64,000 nucleotides of DNA, taken from the NCBI RefSeq assembly GCF_024199845.1, contig NZ_JANADO010000001.1:7874001-7938000 (forward strand), in the 5' to 3' direction. The stretch is from Bradyrhizobium sp. CCGB12 (GTDB lineage Bacteria > Pseudomonadota > Alphaproteobacteria > Rhizobiales > Xanthobacteraceae). The position numbers and the translations under genes were made by a program. Positions 16,667 through 25,382 of the stretch are shown here, piece by piece. The notes beneath the pieces are model-generated. The model made no database searches, was not told the DNA's origin, and saw only the letters and a program-made list of their open reading frames with translations. Each line of letters begins with the position of its first letter. Position 1 is the first letter of the stretch.

Positions 16667-17584
16667 TCAGGGACGAACGCGGATGATCGTATTCCCCTTG
16701 CGTCGCCCGGTCGGATTCAAGGCGGCGACCGCCTTGTCGAAGGTCGAGACATTGCCGATGTTCGTCCGCAGTCGTCCGTCCCGCACCCGCTGGACGATCT
16801 CATTCAGTTGGGCACGATCGGCCTCGACGACAAAGTCGAGCGCCAAGCCGTCTGAGGGTCGCGCCTCGGGCGGCCCGACGATGGTGACCAGTGTTCCTCC
16901 GGCTCGAATCAGTCCCGCGGACCGCTTCTGGATGTCACCGCCGATGACATCGAACACCAGGTCGACTTTGCCGACGTCTTCCAGGGCGTCGTTGTCGAGG
17001 TCGACGAACTCCTTCGCGCCGAAGTCGAGCACCCGCTGACGGTCGGCAGCGCGTCCGGAGCCGATCACGTGGGCGCCGGCTTCTCGTGCGAGTTGCGTCA
17101 CCATCGAACCGACTGCGCCGGCCGCGCCGTGCGCGAGGACGCTCTGCCCCGCCTGAAGACGGCCGTGCAGGAACAGCCCTTGCCATGCGGTCAGGCCCGA
17201 GACCGGCAGGCTCGCACCCACCGTGAAGTCGACGTCACCCGGCAGCGGCGCGAGGTTGCGTGCCTCGATTGCCACATACTCGGCCAGCGTGCCGTCGCGA
17301 TACCAGTCCGCGAGGCCGAACACCCGCTGTCCCACCGACACCCCCGTAGTGCCATATCCGAGAGAGGTGACCACTCCAGCCAGCTCGTGCCCAGGGATCG
17401 ACGGTGTTCGGTCACGCTCGAGGCGATCGGTCCATGTCGAGGGCCACGCCAGCTCGGTCGGGACAAATCCCGAAGCATGAACCTGAACAACGACGTCGTT
17501 GATCGATGCCTGCGGCTCGGGCCGATCCACCAGCTTCATCCCGGCCGTTCCCGCGGTCTGTTCCGTTACAATGATCGCCTTCAT
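16667..17584 (-). CDS. NADP-dependent zinc-less alcohol dehydrogenase / quinone oxidoreductase
   Basis: This 305-residue medium-chain reductase has the GroES-like N-terminal half (PGHELAGVV) and a Rossmann half with the nucleotide motif AHGAAGAVGSMVTQLA. The usual catalytic-zinc cysteine is absent from the N-terminal half, which points to the quinone oxidoreductase branch. The C-terminal LNPTGRRKGNTIIRV is typical. The open frame extends to 17620, but GAGGAG lies just upstream of the ATG at 17584. It converges on the acyltransferase and stands alone. Confidence 0.88.
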   Translation of the reverse strand: MKAIIVTEQTAGTAGMKLVDRPEPQASINDVVVQVHASGFVPTELAWPSTWTDRLERDRTPSIPGHELAGVVTSLGYGTTGVSVGQRVFGLADWYRDGTLAEYVAIEARNLAPLPGDVDFTVGASLPVSGLTAWQGLFLHGRLQAGQSVLAHGAAGAVGSMVTQLAREAGAHVIGSGRAADRQRVLDFGAKEFVDLDNDALEDVGKVDLVFDVIGGDIQKRSAGLIRAGGTLVTIVGPPEARPSDGLALDFVVEADRAQLNEIVQRVRDGRLRTNIGNVSTFDKAVAALNPTGRRKGNTIIRVRP

Positions 17585-18066
17585 GGGATTATCTCCTCGG
17601 TCTTTGTCTCTTTGGTGCAACCGTCGCAGGGAGCGTGAACGCGCCGGCTGTCCACCAACTGCCAGACGGTGTGGAAGTGTCTGCTATCTGCGTTGTCTGC
17701 ATTGACCGGGGATCCCACCGAGACTGACCATCGGGATCGCTCCGGTCGTGGTACTAGCGACTAGATGCGTTGCGCGTGGTCATGAAAACAGGACCAAGAT
17801 TGCAAATTTTGGCTGTACCAAGCGCGAAGGCTGTCCTTAGCGTCCAACTCGATTTTGCCAAAAGGGCTCCGTTGGCTGTGCAGATTTTCTCGGCGATCCG
17901 GGAACGCATTGAGACGGCGAACGGAAATTGAGATTGCGCGCCGCCACGCGGCATCCGCTGTTGGACCCATAGCGGTCCCATACGCCCTATATACCCGCTG
18001 CGGGTGCAACAACTATCGAGACGTGATACTCTGCGCTCCTCGTCCTCAAAATGCGATGAGGATCGA
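17585..18066. other. intergenic, no supported gene
   Basis: 482 bp of clearly lower G/C content than the flanking genes. A 110-codon minus-strand ORF has no recognisable family or ribosome binding site and covers the 5' end of the next gene. It is probably non-coding and may be decayed DNA. Confidence 0.45.
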
Positions 18067-19047
18067 ATGAAGCGGCGGGAGTTCATAGCGGCTACTGCGG
18101 CGCTGCTCGTTCAGCCGAGGCATGCGGGGGCTCAGGGCGTTCGCCGTCGACTTGGCTTTCTTGCGATTGGTGACGGGAGCGGACAGGCCTTAAACCAAGT
18201 CGAGCGTGTGTTCGTTGATACGCTGCGAAGTCTCGGCTGGGTGGAGGGGAAAAATCTGGTGATCGAGTATCGCTTTTCCCAACCCCCGGATCGACTGCCA
18301 GCCTCCGTCGCCGACCTAGTTGCACTCAATCCGGATGTCCTCGTTGCTCCGGGACCACAAGCAGCCATGGCCCTGAAATCGGCGACTGCCACCATTCCGA
18401 TTGTATTCGTGGGGGTAGCCGATCCCGTGCAGCTCGGCCTCGTCCAAGGCCTATCACGCCCCGGTGGCAACATAACGGGTCTTTCGACCATGGTACCAGA
18501 TGACTTCCTCGCTAAACGTCTCGAAATCCTTCGGGAACTCGTACCCGGCGCCTCGAAGATCGCGCTTTTGGTCAATCCCAACAACCCAATGCAAAGGCAT
18601 TACTTGGCGGGAGAGGTACCCAGCATGGCTCGTAGGCTTGGTATAGTTCTGCTGATAGTTGAGGCGACCAGGGCCGAAGAACTCGACGCCGCCTTTGCCT
18701 CGGCCGCCGATCAGCACGCCGATGCGATAATCGATTTTGGTGATCCTCTCACCTATGTCGAAGCTCCTCGAATCATCGCGCTGGCGGCGAAATATCATCT
18801 GCCGGCAATCTACTTGTTCCGACATTACGCCAATGGCGGATTGTCGGTCTACGGGGCCGACGCGGGCGATCTGATGCGCCGCGCGGGCGGCTACGTGGAC
18901 AAGATACTCAAAGGCACCAAGCCTTCCGAGTTGCCGGTAGAGAGGCCAACCAAATTCGAGCTGCTCATCAACATGAAGACAGCCAAGGCGCTCGGCCTCA
19001 CCGTGCCGTCCTCGTTACTGGTCCGCGCCGACGAGGTGATCGAATAG
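18067..19047 (+). CDS. orphan ABC transporter substrate-binding protein (first of three)
   Basis: The 326 residues start with an export signal (MKRREFIAATAALL) and carry the two-lobed binding-protein signature of the DUF534/TrpX type: GRNLVIEYR-like segment, VGVADPVQLGLVQGLSRPGGNITGLS, and the conserved tail VERPTKFELLIN...ALGLTVPSSLLVRADEVIE. Such proteins bind an amino acid or similar ligand in the periplasm. No permease or ATPase gene lies nearby, so its transporter partner is unknown. The start at 18067 is chosen because the signal peptide begins there. Confidence 0.85.
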   Translation: MKRREFIAATAALLVQPRHAGAQGVRRRLGFLAIGDGSGQALNQVERVFVDTLRSLGWVEGKNLVIEYRFSQPPDRLPASVADLVALNPDVLVAPGPQAAMALKSATATIPIVFVGVADPVQLGLVQGLSRPGGNITGLSTMVPDDFLAKRLEILRELVPGASKIALLVNPNNPMQRHYLAGEVPSMARRLGIVLLIVEATRAEELDAAFASAADQHADAIIDFGDPLTYVEAPRIIALAAKYHLPAIYLFRHYANGGLSVYGADAGDLMRRAGGYVDKILKGTKPSELPVERPTKFELLINMKTAKALGLTVPSSLLVRADEVIE

Positions 19048-19068
19048 CAACGACAACTGCAGCCGTCC

Positions 19069-19536
19069 TCAGATGTCGCAACCGGTCAAATTCAATGCCT
19101 TGCGCAAGCCACCAAACGCGTCGAGCCGACAGGGCTCGGTAGTGCTGGCGGCCTTTGAACGCTGGACTTTGGCAGTCCGCTTGACAACGGTTGCCCTTGG
19201 CTTCGGCTTGGGACGTTCAGCGGTCGCGATCTTCTTCGAACTGTGCCGATGACGGGCGATCGGCTTCGGCTCGGACGAACCAGTCTGAATGTCTTCCGGC
19301 GGAGCAACGCGGTCTTCGACCAAAGCAGCCTGTGTCGGCATCTCGCTGCGCACAGCGACAACTTCGAGGCGATCGGCCTTCGCCAGCGCGCCCTGTGAAG
19401 CAGAATTGCCTTCGTTTGCCTCGGCAGGCGGCTGGACGGTCGCGACTGCGCGACGCGGTGGAGCTCTCAGCTCCATTGCTGACAGCATTCCTACGCTCAA
19501 CAGGATAAGGAGGCCCAACAACGCCATCCTCAGCAT
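19069..19536 (-). CDS. membrane-anchored basic Pro/Lys-rich hypothetical protein
   Basis: An N-terminal hydrophobic segment (ALLGLLILLSVGMLSAM) is followed by a low-complexity Ala/Pro/Lys/Arg-rich stretch (KPKPRATVVKRTAKVQ) and a short C-terminus with two cysteines (CRLDAFGGLRKALNLTGC). This pattern suits a periplasmic protein tethered by an uncleaved signal anchor. No domain is recognised. It converges with the binding protein upstream, 21 bp apart. Confidence 0.6.
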   Translation of the reverse strand: MLRMALLGLLILLSVGMLSAMELRAPPRRAVATVQPPAEANEGNSASQGALAKADRLEVVAVRSEMPTQAALVEDRVAPPEDIQTGSSEPKPIARHRHSSKKIATAERPKPKPRATVVKRTAKVQRSKAASTTEPCRLDAFGGLRKALNLTGCDI

Positions 19537-19808
19537 ATGCGCCTCTAACCTTGAAGTTAGTGCCGCTGAGAATTCTCCGTTTCAATAAGGCAACTTGTCG
19601 GCGGGCGGCCGACCGACGAGGAATCATTTGCCCACAGGGTTAACGCCGGTGATGTTCCCACACGTACCGAGATGCCGCCGCTCGGGAAGGTGCTCACTCA
19701 AGAGCCGGCGTTAACCACCGCCAACGGTTCCAGTCTGGGCGACATCGCTTCGAAGTTTCTTAAATTTTGCTGGGTACCTCTTCCGGGCATGGTGACCTGG
19801 GAGAAGAC

Positions 19809-20681
19809 ATGAGTAAGCGGGCCAAACGTAGAAAGGCAGAGACGCTCGCGCTACCCATGGTCGCGAGAGTTGCAATTGGTGCCGTGGCCGTCGCCGTCGT
19901 GGGGTACGGCTTGCTGTCCCGTCCGGCGAGCGTTCAGCCGACAGGGAAGCCGTCCGCGCACCAAGCCATGGCATCGTCAACTCCGGTTTACGTGGCAACT
20001 CCGGTTCATGCATCAGCGCCAGCTCCGGCCCCGGCTGCAGCTCCGATTCCGGCCCCGGCGCCTCTGGTCGAACCACCAAAAGCCGCTGACGGTCCCGGAG
20101 CATTTGTCCGGCAGGTGGTCGACTACGCCAGCCGCCAGACGCCGGGCACCGTGATCATCGATACCGGAAACACGTTCCTTTATTACGTTCTGAACGACAG
20201 GCAAGCGATGCGCTACGGCATCGGTGTCGGCCGCGAAGGTTTCACATGGTCCGGTGAGCAGACTGTGGCCCGTAAAGCAGAATGGCCGGATTGGCATCCG
20301 CCTGCGGAGATGGTTTCGCGTCAGCCCTATCTGCCGCGGTTTATGGCAGGCGGCCCCGGCAATCCTCTCGGCGCTCGGGCGATGTATCTCGGCGAGACCG
20401 AATATCGAATTCACGGCACCAACAAGCCAGATACGATCGGGAAGCGGGTTTCGTCCGGCTGTATCCGGCTGACCAATGAGGACGTCGTGGACCTCTATGA
20501 GCGGGTGAAAGTCGGAGCGAAGGTGATCGTGCTTCCGGCAAGTGCTGCCCGTCGACCATCCCAGGGAACGCCGCCCGACGCCGCTTTCCGATCGCAGGAC
20601 CCGGCATCGCCGTCGAACCGGCCCTCGGCAGCCAACGCGCAGATGCTTTCATCTGGACCGAAGATCGCCGAGGCCCAGTAA
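19809..20681 (+). CDS. L,D-transpeptidase (YkuD domain)
   Basis: This 290-residue protein has an N-terminal membrane anchor (VAIGAVAVAVVGYGLLS), an Ala/Pro-rich linker (about 55-95), and a YkuD catalytic domain ending with HGTN (about H202) and SSGCIRL (about C218), the catalytic pair. Such enzymes form 3-3 cross-links in peptidoglycan or attach lipoproteins to it, in the periplasm. The start at 19809 is preferred to 19767 because the basic stretch and anchor follow at once. All catalytic residues seen are intact. Confidence 0.92.
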   Translation: MSKRAKRRKAETLALPMVARVAIGAVAVAVVGYGLLSRPASVQPTGKPSAHQAMASSTPVYVATPVHASAPAPAPAAAPIPAPAPLVEPPKAADGPGAFVRQVVDYASRQTPGTVIIDTGNTFLYYVLNDRQAMRYGIGVGREGFTWSGEQTVARKAEWPDWHPPAEMVSRQPYLPRFMAGGPGNPLGARAMYLGETEYRIHGTNKPDTIGKRVSSGCIRLTNEDVVDLYERVKVGAKVIVLPASAARRPSQGTPPDAAFRSQDPASPSNRPSAANAQMLSSGPKIAEAQ

Positions 20682-20793
20682 CTCAGTCCTCCGTCCTGAG
20701 CGCTCATCCTTGATCGCTGCTTTTGGACCCCCGACGGACATTGCCCAATGTGGTATCCTTTGTCCTCTTATGCGCGTCAGGAGAGGTCGGGCA

Positions 20794-21771
20794 ATGAGAC
20801 GGCGGGACGTGATCACGCTGGCGATCGGCGCGATTTTGGCGGGACTGCCAAATGCACGTGCGCAGCAGTCCTCTCGTAAAATCTGGCGTCTGGCTTTCCT
20901 GAACACCGACTCATGGGAAAGTGAAGTCCAGCGTGCCTTGTTCGATGTTTTCAGGAACGAACTGCAGAAGCTCGGCTATGCGGATGGCAAAAACCTTGTC
21001 ATCGAGCGTAGAGCGGCGGAGGGGAATATCGAGCGCCTCGATCAGCTTGCGAACGAGTTGATCGCCGTAAAGCCAGACGTAATGGTCGCAGTTGCGACAC
21101 CTGCCATAGCCGCCGCGCAACGGGCAACCACAACCATTCCTATTGTGATGTGGGGAGCCGGCGATGCGGTGGCTTTGGGCCTTATCAAGAGCTTGGCGCA
21201 TCCGGGGGGAAATCTTACCGGTGTAGCCACGATGTTCTCCGACACAACCGGTAAGTCTCTCGAACTACTGCACAGTATCCTGCCCGCAGCAACGCGAGTG
21301 GCCGTGCTGGGTTCGCCCATTCCGACCCGCAAGCGACAATTCGAGGAGACGGAGGCCGCTGCAAAGATATTGGGTCTGGTGACGATCCCCATCTTTGCTT
21401 CCTCCCGGGATGATCTCGGCCAGGCTTTCGAAAGAATGGTGCAGGAAAAGTGCGATGCACTTTTCGTACTTGCTGCTCCGATAGAGCCGGAAATTGTTTT
21501 ACTGGCTGCCCGCAAGAAGATTCCAGCGGTTTACCAAATCAGCGCCTTCGTGGATTTGGGTGGCCTCGCAAGCTATGGGGCAAGCCTCGCAGTGATGGGC
21601 AAGCAGACGGCAAAGTATACAGCCAGGATATTTCAGGGAGCCAAACCAGCGGAGCTTCCGGTCGAGCAACCGGTCGCCTTCGAACTTGCCCTGAACCTCA
21701 AGACGGCCGCGGCACTTGGATTGAGAATTCCGGCCGAGGTCATCGGCCGAGCCGACAAGGTAATTGAATAA
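20794..21771 (+). CDS. orphan ABC transporter substrate-binding protein (second of three)
   Basis: This 325-residue paralogue shares the layout of the proteins at 18067 and 30485: export signal (MRRRDVITLAIGAILAGLPNA with cleavage near ARAQ), a GRNLVIERR-type segment, the GGNLTGVAT loop, and the tail VEQPVAFELALNLKTAAALGLRIPAEVIGRADKVIE. No ABC permease or ATPase is close. AGGAGAGG lies before the ATG at 20794, which fits better than upstream starts of the long open frame. Confidence 0.85.
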   Translation: MRRRDVITLAIGAILAGLPNARAQQSSRKIWRLAFLNTDSWESEVQRALFDVFRNELQKLGYADGKNLVIERRAAEGNIERLDQLANELIAVKPDVMVAVATPAIAAAQRATTTIPIVMWGAGDAVALGLIKSLAHPGGNLTGVATMFSDTTGKSLELLHSILPAATRVAVLGSPIPTRKRQFEETEAAAKILGLVTIPIFASSRDDLGQAFERMVQEKCDALFVLAAPIEPEIVLLAARKKIPAVYQISAFVDLGGLASYGASLAVMGKQTAKYTARIFQGAKPAELPVEQPVAFELALNLKTAAALGLRIPAEVIGRADKVIE

Positions 21772-21901
21772 TGACTGCTTCCTGGCCCCGGGCTGACCTG
21801 AGCACAGGGCAGTGACGTCTGTTTCCAGAGGATGAGGCGACAAGGTCACGCCGGCTGCCGAGGGAGCCTTTGACCCGAAGCAGGCTTTTCAGCTCCTCTT
21901 G

Positions 21902-22771
21902 TCACGCCACCGCCTGGGCAATGAAGTTGCGGACGATCTTCGAGGTCTCGCCACGCCGGAACGCCAGAGCCAAGCGCACGATTGGAGCGTCCCCTTTGAC
22001 CTCACGATAGGTGACGCCGGTTACATGAAGCTGGCGCATTGACGCCGGCACGAGCGAAAAGCCAAGCTCGGCTGCCACCAGGCTGACGACAGAGCTGATC
22101 TGCGGCGCGGACTGCCCGAGGGTCGGCTCGAAGCCCGCCCGCCGACAGGCCGCGATGACGGTGTCAACCCAGGCCGATCCGCGCGGCGTCAGAATGAGCG
22201 GGTCCCCCTTCAGCCTGATGAGATCGATTTCAGTCGACTTCGCCACCGGATGGCTTGCGGGCAATACGACGAGCATCGGCTCGTTGGAGAGACGCCGAAA
22301 CTGCAGATCGTCCTCGCCCTCATCGGGGCGCAGGAACACCGCGTCCAGCTCTCCTTCCCGAAGGCCCGCAAGCAGGCGGGATGTGCTTGCTTCCTCCAGC
22401 GTCAGATCCACATCGGGATAAGCTCGGCGAAACGATCGGATTGTCGAGGTAACAACCGGATTAAATGGTGCCGAGTTGGTAAAGCCCACGCGCAGCGAAC
22501 CGATTTGACCCCGCGCAGCCCTTTGCGCGGCGCGGATGGAGCGCTCCGCCTGCACAGGAATGACCCGCACGTTCTCTAGAAACGCGCGCCCTGCCTCGGT
22601 CAGTTCGGCACCCTGGGGAATGCGATGGAAGAGCGCAGCCCCGACTTCGGCCTCAAGATCCTTGATCTGTTGGCTCAGCGGCGGCTGCCCGATTCCAACG
22701 CGCGCAGCGGCGCGTGTGAAGTTTTTCTCCTCGGCAACCGCGAGGAAATAGCGGATGTGGCGCAGTTCCAT
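21902..22771 (-). CDS. LysR-family transcriptional regulator
   Basis: The 289 residues hold a winged helix-turn-helix at the N-terminus (MELRHIRYFLAVAEEKNFTRAAARVGIGQPPLSQQI) and a periplasmic-binding-like effector domain from about residue 90. The gene is divergent from the HlyD/FUSC pair, the usual arrangement of a LysR activator and its exporter, and an 8-bp-arm inverted repeat sits between the two starts. It probably activates the pump in response to an aromatic acid, by analogy with AaeR; ligand unknown. Confidence 0.92.
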   Translation of the reverse strand: MELRHIRYFLAVAEEKNFTRAAARVGIGQPPLSQQIKDLEAEVGAALFHRIPQGAELTEAGRAFLENVRVIPVQAERSIRAAQRAARGQIGSLRVGFTNSAPFNPVVTSTIRSFRRAYPDVDLTLEEASTSRLLAGLREGELDAVFLRPDEGEDDLQFRRLSNEPMLVVLPASHPVAKSTEIDLIRLKGDPLILTPRGSAWVDTVIAACRRAGFEPTLGQSAPQISSVVSLVAAELGFSLVPASMRQLHVTGVTYREVKGDAPIVRLALAFRRGETSKIVRNFIAQAVA

Positions 22772-22807
22772 GTCAGTGCCAAAAGCTATCGAGATCGTGC
22801 TTCCTAT

Positions 22808-22840
22808 ATATTTGACTGCGCGATACTCGAAATCAAATAT
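22808..22840. promoter_or_regulatory. candidate LysR operator between the divergent genes
   Basis: ATATTTGA (22808-22815) and TCAAATAT (22833-22840) form a perfect 8-bp inverted repeat with a 17-bp spacer. It lies 36 bp from the LysR start and 38 bp from the HlyD start. LysR sites often follow a T-N11-A dyad; this longer spacer is unlike that core but could mark the outer contacts. Binding is inferred. Confidence 0.4.
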
Positions 22841-22878
22841 CTCCTATCGGGGGCGACGATTGACTTGGACGATCGAAA

Positions 22879-23982
22879 TTGGACCAGAATCTGAATGTCA
22901 GGCTGAAAGGCAAGTCCATCCCCGAGCCGGCGATTGGGAACAAGGAACTCCGTCTGCCGGTTGCTGCACCTTCGCTGTCCGCGACACCTGAACTCGATCG
23001 ATCACGGGGCTTTTCGCACCGCCGGCGCGCCTTGCTGTTCCTCCTCGCCGTTGCGGCAGCTTTTCTCGCTTGGTGGCTATCGGGCTATCTGTTCGCCTAC
23101 ACCGACGACGCATACGTCACGTCCGATGTGCTGTCGATCACGCCGGAGGTAACGGGTCCGATCGAAGCGGTTCACGTGAAAGACAACGAATGGGTGAAGC
23201 GGGGAACGCTGCTCTTTACCATCGATCCGGTTCCGTTCAGATTGGCCGTAGAGCAAGCGCGCGCGGAGGAGGCGCGAACCGAGGCTCAGCTGCCGGTCGA
23301 CCGGGCGCAGATGCAGGTTCTGCAGGCGCAGAAGGAAGCGGCGGGTGCTGCCGAGAGGCTCGCCGCGGCAAACCTGCGCCGTGATACGCCGCTCGCCCAG
23401 TCCGGTACGATCTCCGCGCAGGCCCTCGACACGACTCGTACCACCGAGGAGCAAAGCGCGGCCCAGCAACATGCTGCCGAAGCTGCCTTGCAGAAGGAGA
23501 ACGAGACTCTCAGCCTGGACAAGGCCGCCGTCTCATCGGCTCACGCTGCCCGTCTTCTCGCCGAATGGCGCTTGGGCCGCACCAAGGTCGTGGCGCCCGT
23601 TGATGGTTTCGTGACGCATCTTGCCATTCAAACCGGCGACATGGTTTCCACGAGCCAGGCAGCGGTTGCGATCGTCGATGGAAACGCCTGGCGCGTCGTT
23701 GCCAACTACAAGGAATATTATCTACGACACCTCCATCCCGGCGGCCTCGCCTGGATCTGGCTCGATAGCCATCCCTGGCATCTTTATCGCGCGCGCATCC
23801 AAGGTCTGGCGCACGGCATCAGTCGCCAGCAAGGAAGCGAGACACTGGTCCCTTACGTATCTCCAACGGTGAACTGGATTCGCCTGCAACGACGGATTCC
23901 AGTTCGGTTCACGCTGCTCGAATCTCCTGGGAGCGACCAACTCTTCATGGGCGTCGACGCCCGCGTCCTGGTCATCTACTGA
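22879..23982 (+). CDS. HlyD/AaeA-type membrane fusion protein of an efflux pump
   Basis: The 367-residue product has a cytoplasmic N-terminus, one membrane helix (about 50-72), the YTDDAYVTSDVLSITPEVTGPIEAV biotinyl-lipoyl segment typical of EmrA/AaeA adaptors, a coiled-coil hairpin rich in Gln and Ala (about 115-215), and a beta-barrel C-terminus. It links the inner-membrane FUSC protein to an outer-membrane channel. The start used is a TTG, since no ATG occurs early enough. It is 17 bp from the FUSC gene, so the two form an operon. Confidence 0.85.
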   Translation: MDQNLNVRLKGKSIPEPAIGNKELRLPVAAPSLSATPELDRSRGFSHRRRALLFLLAVAAAFLAWWLSGYLFAYTDDAYVTSDVLSITPEVTGPIEAVHVKDNEWVKRGTLLFTIDPVPFRLAVEQARAEEARTEAQLPVDRAQMQVLQAQKEAAGAAERLAAANLRRDTPLAQSGTISAQALDTTRTTEEQSAAQQHAAEAALQKENETLSLDKAAVSSAHAARLLAEWRLGRTKVVAPVDGFVTHLAIQTGDMVSTSQAAVAIVDGNAWRVVANYKEYYLRHLHPGGLAWIWLDSHPWHLYRARIQGLAHGISRQQGSETLVPYVSPTVNWIRLQRRIPVRFTLLESPGSDQLFMGVDARVLVIY

Positions 23983-23999
23983 TTGGGAGAATCTTGACG

Positions 24000-25103
24000 A
24001 TGCCGCTTCTGATATCGGCCCTGCGACCCATACCGGCAGCCCTGGTGCGTGAGCTCAAATCGCTCGAGCTTCGCGGCCCGCGCGCCAGAGACGCAGCAAA
24101 ACTCGTGATCTCGGTGCTGGTCGCCGTCGCGGCGGCAACCATTCTCAACCTTGATGATCTCTCCTGGGCAGCGTTCAGCGGCTACATGGTGATACGTGGC
24201 AGCCTCGCCGAGACATTCCAGCGGGGACTCATGCGAATCGTGGGCACTGCCGGTGGGGCACTGCTGGGACTTCTGCTTGCGCCCGGCGCAGCGGACGACC
24301 CTTTGCTGTTGATCGTTTTCCTCTTCCTTGTGTCATGGATCGGCACCTTTCAGTCGCTGGCGACCAACTACAGCTACGCATGGCTATTCTTTGGCCTTAC
24401 GGCCGGGATGGTAACTACCGAGGCGCTCGCCTCGCCGGACTCTGTCGTGCATTTCGCCGCCACGCGTGTGGCGGAGATTACGGTCGGAACGTGCGCATGC
24501 CTTGTTGTTGCAAGCCTGTTCCCGGATACGCCGAGCCGCAGGGAACAACATGCTTACGACATGCTCTGGTGTGGACGCCTGCGTGATGTGTTGAATGAGA
24601 GCTGGCTGCGGGAGAATTGGCCGCTGCTCGAGCACTGTACGCGCGCTGCGCTGGCCGTCGCCTTGCTTCCCCTCATCTGGCGGTGGTTCGGCATTGAGGA
24701 GTTCTCACAAACTGCGGTCACATCGTACGTCATCATGATCGTCCCATCGGCCGCGATGGGGAACCGCCGATATGCTACGATCTACGAGAGGATAGCCCAC
24801 AGGGCGGTCGGATGCCTGCTTGGTAGCGCGGCCGCTCTTGTCTCTATTGGCCTGTTCGGCACGGGATTGCCGGTAACCGTGCTCACCCTCGCTGCCGGCG
24901 TCTGGATCGGCTACCAAATCCAGACAGGACGGGAGATCAACTATCTCGGAACGCAGTTCACGCTCGGGCTTCTCATCACTCTTGTTCAGGGACCAGCTCC
25001 GATCACAGATATTACTCCTGGGCTAGAGCGTTTGGTTGGCATCGCGATCGGCTCCGCCATGCTGTGTCTGACGACCTTCGCTTGGCCTTTGGATCAAGAC
25101 TAG
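24000..25103 (+). CDS. FUSC-family (AaeB/fusaric-acid-resistance-like) inner-membrane exporter
   Basis: This 368-residue protein has two clusters of hydrophobic segments around a soluble middle, with the conserved DLSWAAFSGYMVIRGSLAETF of the FUSC repeat in the first and VTSYVIMIVPSAAMGNRRY in the second. Such proteins export aromatic carboxylic acids with an HlyD partner. A TTG at 23994 could also start, but GGGAG is best spaced for the ATG at 24000. It completes the LysR-controlled operon; the substrate is not decided by sequence. Confidence 0.85.
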   Translation: MPLLISALRPIPAALVRELKSLELRGPRARDAAKLVISVLVAVAAATILNLDDLSWAAFSGYMVIRGSLAETFQRGLMRIVGTAGGALLGLLLAPGAADDPLLLIVFLFLVSWIGTFQSLATNYSYAWLFFGLTAGMVTTEALASPDSVVHFAATRVAEITVGTCACLVVASLFPDTPSRREQHAYDMLWCGRLRDVLNESWLRENWPLLEHCTRAALAVALLPLIWRWFGIEEFSQTAVTSYVIMIVPSAAMGNRRYATIYERIAHRAVGCLLGSAAALVSIGLFGTGLPVTVLTLAAGVWIGYQIQTGREINYLGTQFTLGLLITLVQGPAPITDITPGLERLVGIAIGSAMLCLTTFAWPLDQD

Positions 25104-25162
25104 TAGCATCTCCGACGGAGGCTAACCGGTGTCTTGCGAATGTCGACCGAACATTCTTCGTA

Positions 25163-25192
25163 CTGATGCGCGCCGACGAGGTGATCGAATAG
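25163..25192 (+). pseudogene. 3' relic of another orphan substrate-binding protein gene
   Basis: Ten codons read LMRADEVIE and a TAG, matching the C-terminus of the binding protein at 18067; 23 bases at the 3' end are identical to it. No further homologous coding sequence is visible upstream. It is best seen as the last trace of a deleted or displaced fourth paralogue. The flanking 25104-25382 otherwise holds no gene that I can support. Confidence 0.55.
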
Positions 25193-25382
25193 GGCTGGGT
25201 CTGCTGCGACTGCTCACAGCCGCAATTGGCCCGAAGCCGCCCATCTGCGAAGCGGCGGCTAGGTCAGCTCCTTGAGGAGAAGCAGACGAGAGTTCGGGCG
25301 GCCAGACACGTCCGAGTCTGGACCCATATCGGACATGCACGCTCTCGGTGAAAGCACGATTGCTACATCTACTGGTCTCGAG

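Noticed and set aside
17754..18086. 110-codon minus-strand ORF before the first substrate-binding protein
   Set aside because: No ribosome binding site, no family, and it overlaps the start of the well-supported plus-strand gene.
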